Part shown: positions 57,108 to 64,000 of the stretch, piece by piece
Layout: every line of letters starts with the position of its first letter
Numbering within the stretch: the first letter of the stretch is position 1
NCBI RefSeq assembly: GCF_024807655.1
Contig: NZ_JANUCR010000005.1
Location: forward strand, 40,847-104,846
Length of the DNA: 64,000 bases
Source of the DNA: Methanococcus voltae
Lineage (GTDB): Archaea; AGJL01; Methanococci; Methanococcales; Methanococcaceae
Reading direction: 5' to 3'
Made by a program: the position numbers and the translations under genes
The notes under the pieces: generated by a model
What the model was told of the DNA's origin: nothing
Database searches by the model: none
What the model saw: only the letters and a program-made list of their open reading frames with translations

Positions 57108-57989
57108 TTATTTATTATTTAAAAGTTTAGATATTGATTTTAAAATATTACTTTTTGATTTTTTTGGCTCGCTGTTTGGACCATAAGGTGCTGGAATATA
57201 TTGAACGGACGGTCTCTGATTAGAAGATTGTTGATACAAATCAAATAAATCATATATCTCAGAAGGCACTTTCGTATTGATAGCTACACCTAGATTTTGT
57301 AATTTCTCAATATACAATGGATAGTCGTGTGTCCATTTACCAGTTGCCAAGATTTCAGAAAGTTGTTTCGCTTTATCAAATCCTACTTTATTTTTTAATA
57401 TATGGCATACATAATCTTTAACTTGGTTTATGGCTTTTTTAGAAATATCTGCAAGTATTAACGTTTCGTCATCAATTTCAGAGATATATTTTTTATCCAA
57501 AACGCTCAATATTGAAGCTGCAGGATATTGTCCAATTTGAGGGTCTACAGGACCCATTACTGCATTTTTATCCATTATAATCTCATCAGCAGCTAATGCA
57601 ATAAGGCTACCCCCACTCATTGCGTAATGTGGTATAATAACAGTTGTTTTAGCCTTGTGTTCCATTAAAGCTGATGCTATTTGTTCACTTGCAAGTACTA
57701 AACCGCCAGGCGTATGTAATATTAAATCTATAGGCATATTTTCGGGTGTAAGCCGTATAGCTCTTAAAACTTCTTCACTATCTTCAATGCTTATGAATTT
57801 ATAGAGTGGAAGTCCAAAAAATGCAAGTTGTTCTTGCCTATGTATCATTACGATTACTCTAGAACCCCTACTAACTTCGAGTTGTTTTATTCGATTATAC
57901 CTTTGTAGTAATCGATATTTAAATATCATTTGCGGATAAATAAATAAAAATATGAAAAATACCCATATTAACATTGAATCTTCAAACAT
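57108..57989 (-). CDS. Membrane-anchored SDH-family Clp-fold serine protease
   Basis: A 293-residue protein with one N-terminal membrane helix (about residues 6-25) followed by a ClpP/SppA-like domain: RVIVMIHRQEQ, PIDLILHTPGGLVLASEQIA, the nucleophile S125 in YAMSGGSLIALAADEIIM, and AVMGPVDPQIGQYPAASI. This is the SDH (Ser-Asp-His) family, common in archaea and presumed to degrade membrane-associated proteins. The tail is Ser/Lys-rich. The 368-bp gap separates it from a divergent AAA ATPase, an arrangement I recall as conserved in methanococci. Substrate and partner are unproven. Confidence 0.88.
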   Translation of the reverse strand: MFEDSMLIWVFFIFLFIYPQMIFKYRLLQRYNRIKQLEVSRGSRVIVMIHRQEQLAFFGLPLYKFISIEDSEEVLRAIRLTPENMPIDLILHTPGGLVLASEQIASALMEHKAKTTVIIPHYAMSGGSLIALAADEIIMDKNAVMGPVDPQIGQYPAASILSVLDKKYISEIDDETLILADISKKAINQVKDYVCHILKNKVGFDKAKQLSEILATGKWTHDYPLYIEKLQNLGVAINTKVPSEIYDLFDLYQQSSNQRPSVQYIPAPYGPNSEPKKSKSNILKSISKLLNNK

Positions 57990-58357
57990 TGTCCCAATCT
58001 CACTTGTAAATAGTTTAAATAGTTTAATTAATTAAATTGACTATCTAAAATAAATTTATAATTTGAATATATCATATTTAATAATCTTAATTAAAATATT
58101 GCTTAATAATTATAATATTGTTATTGTAATATTAATAATTTTATTTCTAATTTTAACTCATAAGTAAGTTATTAATTTAATAATATAATATAACATAATA
58201 TATTATTCGTCATAAACTTAATAAATACAGAATGTTAGACAACCTATATATAATAGAGTAAATATAATAAATAGTTCAAGACTAAGATTTAATAAAATTT
58301 ATCTTAATTTACCATAATTTTAAGAATAAAATTAAAAACCTCTGTTGAGGTGTATTT
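57990..58357. other. Divergent intergenic region between the SDH protease and AAA ATPase genes
   Basis: 368 bp, strongly AT-rich, with many TATA-like stretches on both strands. No third gene or structured RNA is recognised. GAGGTG lies just before the AAA gene start. Confidence 0.6.
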
Positions 58358-59479
58358 ATGAAAAATATAACATTTAACAGCATTAAATTAAAATCAGCCC
58401 CTCAAAAAATTCATGAAACTCCAGAAAATAGTGTGGGTATTAAATATGTGATATTAGAACCCGTTGGTTTTCCAATTAAAATAAATGGGGAAAATATAAA
58501 AGTTACAGTCGAAGACGGTAAATTATTCAACCAATATGCAAGAGATCAGTGGGAAAATGAAATAATTAAGGAAGGAGACTATTTATTTGATAATAGTATT
58601 ATCCCAGATTATGCATTTAAGGTTTTATCAATATACCCAAAAGATGGGGAAATTACAACAAAAGAAACAATATATAAATTAAACACGCCATTGAAAAATG
58701 AAGTCAACAACATAAAAAAGACATATTTTGAAGAAATAATCGGTCAGGAGCATGCTAAAAAGAAATGTAAAATAATAATGAAATATCTCGAAAAACCTGA
58801 AATATTCGGAGAATGGTCTCCAAAAAACATTTTATTCTATGGGTCCCCAGGAACTGGAAAAACAATGTTAGCAAGAGCCTTAGCATCACAAACAAATAGT
58901 AATTTAAAACTAATAAAAGCTACGGAACTAATCGGAGAACATGTCGGAGATAGTTCTAAAGTTATAAAAGGATTATATGCAGATGCTGCCGCCAATAAAC
59001 CATGTATTATATTTATTGACGAAATTGATGCTATAGCATTAAGTAGAAACTACCAATCATTAAGAGGGGATGTTTCAGAAGTTGTAAATGCATTATTAAC
59101 AGAATTAGATGGAATTCATGAAAATGAAGGTGTAATAACAATTGCAGCTACCAATAATCCTGATATGTTAGATTTAGCAGTTCGAAGTAGATTTGAAGAA
59201 GAGATATTATTTAAAATACCTAATGAAAAAGAGCGATTGGAAATATTAAAAACATATTCTAAAAAACTACCCATTAAAACCAACGTAGATTTCAAAAAAT
59301 ACGTTAAAAAAACAGAAGGTATGAACGGAAGGACTTTAAAAGAAAAATTATTAAAACCATTGCTTCACAAAGCGATTATTGAAGAATTAACTGAAATTTC
59401 GGAAAAAGATTTCGAAGAAACTTTAAATCGATTAATTAATCAAAATACTAAAAATGTTCCTTCAGAATTATACAATTAA
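58358..59479 (+). CDS. Single-domain AAA ATPase of the proteasome-ATPase/CDC48 type
   Basis: A 373-residue ATPase. An N-terminal domain of about 110 residues without a recognised family (VILEPVGFPIKINGENIKVTVEDGKL) is followed by one AAA module. Visible elements are YFEEIIGQEHAKKK, Walker A FYGSPGTGKTML (about 160-170), Walker B CIIFIDEIDAIA, the SRH TIAATNNPDMLDLAVRSRFEE with arginine fingers, and the helical lid. Spacing of the motifs resembles the 26S regulatory-subunit homologues of methanococci, but the coiled coil and the C-terminal HbYX motif of PAN are absent. It is divergent from the SDH protease. Confidence 0.85.
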   Translation: MKNITFNSIKLKSAPQKIHETPENSVGIKYVILEPVGFPIKINGENIKVTVEDGKLFNQYARDQWENEIIKEGDYLFDNSIIPDYAFKVLSIYPKDGEITTKETIYKLNTPLKNEVNNIKKTYFEEIIGQEHAKKKCKIIMKYLEKPEIFGEWSPKNILFYGSPGTGKTMLARALASQTNSNLKLIKATELIGEHVGDSSKVIKGLYADAAANKPCIIFIDEIDAIALSRNYQSLRGDVSEVVNALLTELDGIHENEGVITIAATNNPDMLDLAVRSRFEEEILFKIPNEKERLEILKTYSKKLPIKTNVDFKKYVKKTEGMNGRTLKEKLLKPLLHKAIIEELTEISEKDFEETLNRLINQNTKNVPSELYN

Positions 59480-59577
59480 ATAGTTATTTTTTTAAACGGA
59501 TTGATTATACTAAAAAAAATAAAAAATAAAAAATAAAAAAATAGAAATACATCTAATATATTTTTATATATTTTTAA

Positions 59578-62500
59578 TTATTTAAAGAAATCATCGATTC
59601 TAAATTGTTTATTTCTTTCATTCACAAATAGACTATCGATTCCTTCTCTTATTAACTCTAATCTTTGTTTTATGTAATCACTTGCTTCATATTTTTCAGC
59701 CATTGATTGAGAAACGTCCATATACTTTTCTACAGCACCTTTAGAGACCGTTAATATTAATTTACTATTACATTTTTTACAAGTTCCTTTTAAAGGCATT
59801 CTTCTATATTTTGCCCCGCATTTACAACGTACACCTTGCCTTGAAAAAGCCCTAAGATTACCTATTAAATCAGGTACAAAATGCGTTTGAATAACCTTTT
59901 CAGCCACATCTCGCTCATCTGTAGCCCTAATTTTTTTACCAACTTCCAGTTGAGCGGTTGTCTTTTCAAACATGGAACCTAATGTTTTATACGAACATAT
60001 TAAAGGACCACTATCAACACGAGTGGTTTCGTGAGTGTAGCCTAAACCTTCATATTGTTTTTCAGTGCCTAATCTATCATCAACTGTTTCAATCAAATCT
60101 TTTACTTCCTTAGGTGTTGGCATATCAATAGATTTTTCATAAAATTCTAAAGGATAACCCCATAATGTATCCATATTGTGAACTTCGCCATCAACTTCTT
60201 TAGGGTCTAGTAAAGTAGTCAGTACTAATGGTGCATCCATTTGCCCCCCTCTTTTGTCAGGTAGGAATTTTTTTGAAAAATTCAAAAATGCATCCAGTAG
60301 TAAAAAGAAAGCATCTTCATCACCATCACAATTTCTCCTTTTTGAAGCGTGGAAGTAAGGATGTGCATAACCCACATTTGCTATACTATAACCCACAATA
60401 CGACCCACCATTCCTGCAGAAGTGTGCGGAGCCATTCCGATAATTAATTGACCAGCTAATTCCCCCAGGGTAGAAATATTATAAAATCTACCAACACCGT
60501 AATATTTTTCCAATAAGTCATCAATGAAATTGGAAACATTTACAAAATACTCCATACAACTTTTAGGAACAATTACATCTTGAACTTTAAGTTCTAAAAC
60601 TTGATTTTCATCAAATAATTCATTACCGTGTATATCATGAGAATATCCTAATTCTTTTAATTTTTCTACAGAAGTATGCACTTCTGAAGCTTTAAAATGT
60701 GTTATTGGCACATCAGTACAATCAAATCTAGTAGTTCCATCCTTAAATACATAAACTTCATTTATAGCTCTTAATATGGCTTTTTCTAAAGGTTCTATTA
60801 ATTTGTCTTTAGAAGACATACCTTTAATACACTTTACATCCCCACATTTATTAAGAGATAGGTTAGCTAGTGCAATTTTCCAATAATCTTTTAAAGATAA
60901 TCTAACATTTTGAGTTCTTTTTAAATTAACTTCTGCTCCGCATTGCGGACATTTTTTATAAGCGCTTAAAAATCCACAATTTGGACAAGTACCTACAGAT
61001 ATATCCAAATCATCATTTGCGTTATCTTCTATTGCATTATTGATAAGTCTTACCATACCGCCAGAATTACCAATCGGAAATAAACCGTTTACGGGTGGTT
61101 TCATCTTTCTTGAGGCTGCTTTTTCAGGTCTTCCCATTCTTGCGCCCACATAAACGTAGCAATTTCTTTTTATAGATATTTTAGAGAGCAAATTTATTAA
61201 ATGCATTGAATTTAATATTTTTGATAGATTAATATTAGAATCTAATTCTTTTATTTGTTTTTTACTATTAAAATCAGTACATTTAGAAAATTCTTCCAAT
61301 ATGGCCAAATTATTTAAATAATATTCATTATTATTTACTAATTTAAAATTATCGCCAGATTTAGTCAATTCAAATCCTAATGATTCCAAAACTGGTTCAT
61401 ATTCGAATATTATAATATTTTTGATATTATTTTCAGAATATACTAAATGAGGTATACCTATTAATTCAAGTAATCTTTTACAATATTTTTGATATTCCGT
61501 AGTATTATCATATTTTAAAACATAAAAATGTTCTAAATTCCAATTTTTATCATAAAAGTCTTCATATTGTTCGTTTTTAAAAATTTCAGAAATATTTGAT
61601 TCTGAAGAAGTTATGTCTTCCAAACTTAACAATTTACCATCTGCAAGGAAATATATAAGTTTTAAAATATCTTCTTTTGAAACATCATGCCAATGGTAGG
61701 TGAATTCAGGATGTAATGGTGTTTTAGTTTCTTTGGCAAATTTAACAGCTTCTGAAGGAGTTGGGTCGTTGAAATCTTTAAAAAATTCATTATAACCAAT
61801 ATTTTTAGATTTCAAAATCTGTTCATACCATTCTATACACCAACTACTTGGTAATATAGTATGATTATTTTCTAAAAAATCACCATAATTTACTAAAATA
61901 TCGCCTAAAAACAATATTTCAGAAACTTCTTTTAAATCTAAATTATACTTTTTAGCCAAATCTGGTGATTTTACTTTGAATACACTTCCAGATGTTAATT
62001 TAACTATTGGAGCATCTATACCATCAACAGGAACTACACATGTTGCTTTACCAGGTCTTTCCGTTTTTAATTGAGTACCTATGGCCATAAATTCGTCAGA
62101 TAAATACATTGTGGAAGGGTGAAAACCATCCGTAGCAAAACCAGTATTTCTACTTCTGCCATATCGTAATCTAAAACCGCCCAATGTAGAAGGATGTGCG
62201 AAAACAGGCCTACCTGCAATTACATCACCAATATATTTAGTAATAGCATCAATTTTTACATCTGCATGTTCTGAACCAGTCATGTCGAGTTCAAAATCAC
62301 CGTTTTCCTCTTCAATGCTATCTTCATCACTTGACTTTTTAGATTTTAGGTCTTTTAACCAATCCCATCCTTGAATTTTTAATTTATCAACGTGCCTTAA
62401 AATTTTAGGTGCTTTTAATAATACTCCCTCTACTAAAGCCAATAAAGCTCCGCCCCTAATTTGATTAGTTTCTACACGTTCTAAATCCCTGTGCCCACTT

Positions 62501-63198
62501 ATATCTACAGGGTCGGTAGCTTCTCCCGTGATTTCGACAGATATATTCTTAACTGCAATTCTTATCTCTTCAGGTTTTGGAGAATATTGAAAATTACCAA
62601 CTTCAGACTGGTGAAGTTCTACTTCTTCCACATAACGCTCTATTTCATCATCTATTGGTTTATAGATATCTAATCCCATATTCTTACGAACATAATCCCC
62701 CACCAATACAGCTAATGCTTGAGCAGTTCCTCCTGCACTTCTAATCGGTCCTGCAAAATATATTGCTAAATATTCCGTACCATCAAAGTTCTTTTTAATT
62801 TTTACGCCCGCTATACCTTCAAGAGGTGCTGCCACAATCCCTTCTGTAATTACAGCTAATGCTGTCCTCACCGCTTGTTCTGCTAATGCATCCCTAGGGC
62901 TTTCAGCATTTTCAAAACCACCGAAATTACCCTCAACAATTTCTTTAGCAATTTCCAAAGAAGCTGGTTCTTTACCCAACTCAGAAACTAAATCCCTAAT
63001 TCTTTGAGATACCTGGGCGGGTCCCACAATACCCTCAACCCTATCTGCCATGTCTTTAGCCAATGGTATTTCAATTTCGTTATAGACATCCAAATTTTTA
63101 GAACGACATGATTTTGCGACATCATATGTACTCATAACGTCTTTTAATATGTTTTCAAAATAATCTTTCATATCTTCTGATGTTTTTACATGTAACAT
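59578..63198 (-). CDS. polC: DNA polymerase D large subunit (DP2)
   Basis: Polymerase subunit of the euryarchaeal replicase, with DP1. The 1206 residues contain [51 protein letters not shown], the catalytic aspartates in [34 protein letters not shown] and two zinc sites ([36 protein letters not shown]). A Lys/Asn-rich stretch around residues 560-690 is poorly conserved. No intein interrupts the active site. ATG 63198 has GGGTA upstream; TTG 63216 is in frame but less likely. RNase P RNA lies upstream on the same strand. Confidence 0.97.
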   Translation of the reverse strand: MLHVKTSEDMKDYFENILKDVMSTYDVAKSCRSKNLDVYNEIEIPLAKDMADRVEGIVGPAQVSQRIRDLVSELGKEPASLEIAKEIVEGNFGGFENAESPRDALAEQAVRTALAVITEGIVAAPLEGIAGVKIKKNFDGTEYLAIYFAGPIRSAGGTAQALAVLVGDYVRKNMGLDIYKPIDDEIERYVEEVELHQSEVGNFQYSPKPEEIRIAVKNISVEITGEATDPVDISGHRDLERVETNQIRGGALLALVEGVLLKAPKILRHVDKLKIQGWDWLKDLKSKKSSDEDSIEEENGDFELDMTGSEHADVKIDAITKYIGDVIAGRPVFAHPSTLGGFRLRYGRSRNTGFATDGFHPSTMYLSDEFMAIGTQLKTERPGKATCVVPVDGIDAPIVKLTSGSVFKVKSPDLAKKYNLDLKEVSEILFLGDILVNYGDFLENNHTILPSSWCIEWYEQILKSKNIGYNEFFKDFNDPTPSEAVKFAKETKTPLHPEFTYHWHDVSKEDILKLIYFLADGKLLSLEDITSSESNISEIFKNEQYEDFYDKNWNLEHFYVLKYDNTTEYQKYCKRLLELIGIPHLVYSENNIKNIIIFEYEPVLESLGFELTKSGDNFKLVNNNEYYLNNLAILEEFSKCTDFNSKKQIKELDSNINLSKILNSMHLINLLSKISIKRNCYVYVGARMGRPEKAASRKMKPPVNGLFPIGNSGGMVRLINNAIEDNANDDLDISVGTCPNCGFLSAYKKCPQCGAEVNLKRTQNVRLSLKDYWKIALANLSLNKCGDVKCIKGMSSKDKLIEPLEKAILRAINEVYVFKDGTTRFDCTDVPITHFKASEVHTSVEKLKELGYSHDIHGNELFDENQVLELKVQDVIVPKSCMEYFVNVSNFIDDLLEKYYGVGRFYNISTLGELAGQLIIGMAPHTSAGMVGRIVGYSIANVGYAHPYFHASKRRNCDGDEDAFFLLLDAFLNFSKKFLPDKRGGQMDAPLVLTTLLDPKEVDGEVHNMDTLWGYPLEFYEKSIDMPTPKEVKDLIETVDDRLGTEKQYEGLGYTHETTRVDSGPLICSYKTLGSMFEKTTAQLEVGKKIRATDERDVAEKVIQTHFVPDLIGNLRAFSRQGVRCKCGAKYRRMPLKGTCKKCNSKLILTVSKGAVEKYMDVSQSMAEKYEASDYIKQRLELIREGIDSLFVNERNKQFRIDDFFK

Positions 63199-63397
63199 AA
63201 TATACTTACCCTGCAACCATTAAATTAAATATCCAATTATAAATTTTACTTTAATAATTATAATCATAATAAAAAATAATTAATATACATTATACATAGG
63301 TCATAAAATTATATATAATTATATATTTATCAAAAAAGTGGGACGAAATATATCAGGGGATATAAAGGTGTGTAAATTAGTAAAAAATAATTAAAAA

Positions 63398-63419
63398 TTT
63401 TAATATATTTAAAAAAGAA
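63398..63419 (-). terminator. Oligo-T end of RNase P RNA
   Basis: Six T residues on the minus strand directly after the P1 helix, followed by AT-rich sequence. Confidence 0.5.
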
Positions 63420-63650
63420 GCATGAAAACTATAGCCTGCCTTCTGTAATTTAAGCGACATTTAGCTAAGCGCTAATGCTTGCACTCGTGTAAAATGAATT
63501 GGTTTCACTAGTAAAATAAAACTCCTCAATATATCATCGTCATTGTTTTAAAACTATATCCTTTCTATAATCCATTTGTTTCTTCTCAGAAACTTACACA
63601 TATGAGTGGGCAGAGCTTCCTCCCTTGGAAAGTCGCTAGTTTTCTTGCAT
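63418..63650 (-). ncRNA. rnpB: RNase P RNA, compact methanococcal form
   Basis: Catalytic RNA removing 5' leaders from pre-tRNA. About 233 nt. Helix P1 is formed by GCAAGAAAACTA (63637-63648) and TAGTTTTCATGC (63420-63431) with one mismatch. Helix P4 is formed by AGCTCTGCC (63609-63617) and GGCAGGCT (63433-63440), keeping the universal bulged U. The first strand of P4 lies in GGAGGAAGCTCTGCCCACTC, the CR-I consensus, and the second follows ACAGAA of CR-V. The short length fits the type M RNA of Methanococcus. Ends are estimated from P1. Confidence 0.93.
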
Positions 63651-63664
63651 CCCTAACTAGTACA

Positions 63665-63690
63665 ATAGTTAATATAATATATAATATTCT
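63665..63690 (-). promoter_or_regulatory. TATA region of RNase P RNA
   Basis: On the minus strand TATTATATATTATATT lies about 25-35 nt upstream of the start of helix P1. Confidence 0.45.
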
Positions 63691-63750
63691 ACTTTTCTAA
63701 TCGCCTATGTATAATTACAATTACATAGTACTAGAAAACTCGAATTAATT

Positions 63751-63768
63751 AAATTAGATAAAAAAAAG
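63751..63768 (-). terminator. Oligo-T end of the rRNA operon
   Basis: A run of seven T residues on the minus strand follows the 5S 3' end within a few nucleotides. Confidence 0.5.
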
Positions 63769-63886
63769 TGACTAACAGCGTCATCTTGTTCCCACCATAT
63801 GGCAGTACTTAAGAAATCGCTGGAGGGCTTAATTTCCGAGATCGGAATGGGATCGGATGTACACCTCCGCTATGACCGTTATGTCA
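63769..63886 (-). rRNA. 5S ribosomal RNA, rRNA-operon copy
   Basis: About 118 nt. The core is the same as in the 5S genes at 8843 and 9216, but helix I is TGAC-TAAC paired with GTTA-GTCA across the same bulged A, instead of TGAT-CGGC with GCCG-ATCA. One base is also missing in GGTGTACATCC. It lies about 45 nt downstream of 23S in the transcript. Confidence 0.95.
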
Positions 63887-63931
63887 ATAGAATATGTGAC
63901 ACAAACTCTCATATCTTTAAGTGTCCAGAAT

Positions 63932-64000
63932 ATCTTTTATCACTTGAACTATTAGTATTAGCGGGCTTAATGCCTCGGAAAACCTTGGCACTTACACCCC
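63932..64000 (-). rRNA. 23S ribosomal RNA, 3' end (partial)
   Basis: The minus strand reads GGTGTAAGTGCCAAGG, then CCGAGGCATTAAGCCCGC and TAATACTAATAG, the conserved 3' end of 23S rRNA. The gene continues beyond the right edge. The exact 3' end is uncertain. The spacer to 5S has short inverted repeats (atatg/catat) that may belong to the processing stem. Confidence 0.88.

Noticed and set aside
59578..63198. Intein in DNA polymerase D large subunit
   Set aside because: Some archaeal DP2 genes carry one, but here the catalytic [10 protein letters not shown] region is uninterrupted and the total length fits an intein-free protein.
1..64000. CRISPR array, insertion sequence, prophage or integrated element
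   Set aside because: No regularly spaced repeats, transposase, integrase or tRNA-end duplication was seen. The only long repeat is the tRNA-5S duplication.
1..64000. Selenocysteine (in-frame TGA) genes, known in Methanococcus
   Set aside because: All recognised enzymes read through to a normal stop at expected length, and none belongs to the known archaeal selenoprotein families.

Overview
The window is about 28% GC by eye and reads as a chromosomal segment of a methanogenic archaeon of the genus Methanococcus, most likely close to M. voltae (inference; no database was searched). Support comes from both subunits of DNA polymerase D, both archaeal primase subunits, pelota, Rio2, Pus10, rpl21e-rpoF, archaeal HMG-CoA reductase and GGGP synthase. 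Methanogen cofactor genes add to this: a coenzyme F430 synthetase-like Mur ligase, an F420/H4MPT-type glutamate ligase, methanofuran MfnF and an HmdB-like radical SAM enzyme. Ribosome-binding sites are of the GGTGA type, and TATA boxes lie about 25 bp upstream of the stable RNAs. I see no insertion sequence, prophage or CRISPR array, so this is largely core chromosome.

Layout. 1-8.5 kb: a P1B metal ATPase cut by the left edge, an ITPase, a site-2 protease, a RimK-like cofactor ligase, a CfbE-like Mur ligase and an HD phosphohydrolase. 8.7-9.8 kb: a minus-strand stable-RNA operon (Thr-Pro-Tyr-Lys-5S-Asp-Lys-5S-Asp) containing a near-perfect 298-bp duplication. 10-18.8 kb: pdxS, a CBS protein, a CPA2 antiporter, a small ferredoxin, EndoQ, Pus10 and the rpl21e-rpoF-DUF655 cluster. 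19-25 kb: a glycosyltransferase, the tightly packed sirC-hemA-hmgA genes and a GXGXG (FwdC-like) protein. 25.2-25.5 kb: divergent tRNA-Thr and tRNA-Gln genes. 25.6-31.6 kb: priS, mfnF (apparent AUU start), argG, a cysteine-cluster protein, a TRAM protein and queE.

32-37 kb: an archaeal split glutamate synthase (amidotransferase, ferredoxin-FMN and GXGXG subunits) followed by an FrhB-type F420 flavoprotein. This suggests a glutamate synthase that can draw electrons from F420H2. 37-44 kb: pelota, Tfx, Rio2, 3-dehydroquinate synthase II, truD and argH. 44.3-50 kb: a CoA-binding protein, a solitary C5 DNA methyltransferase, a SpoU-like protein, then priL and DP1. 50-57 kb: GGGP synthase, an unknown protein next to a Nip7 homologue, HmdB, a LysR-like regulator, NikR, DUF2121 and DUF192. 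57-59.5 kb: a membrane-anchored ClpP-fold (SDH) protease divergent from a single-AAA ATPase. 59.6-64 kb: DP2, a compact RNase P RNA, 5S rRNA and the 3' end of 23S rRNA, all on the minus strand.

The most notable points are the AUU start of mfnF, the duplicated 5S/tRNA unit whose 5S differs from the rRNA-linked 5S by compensated helix I changes, the NikR/HmdB/LysR neighbourhood (nickel and the nickel-free hydrogenase), the SDH protease-AAA pair, and several perfect direct or inverted repeats placed like operators.
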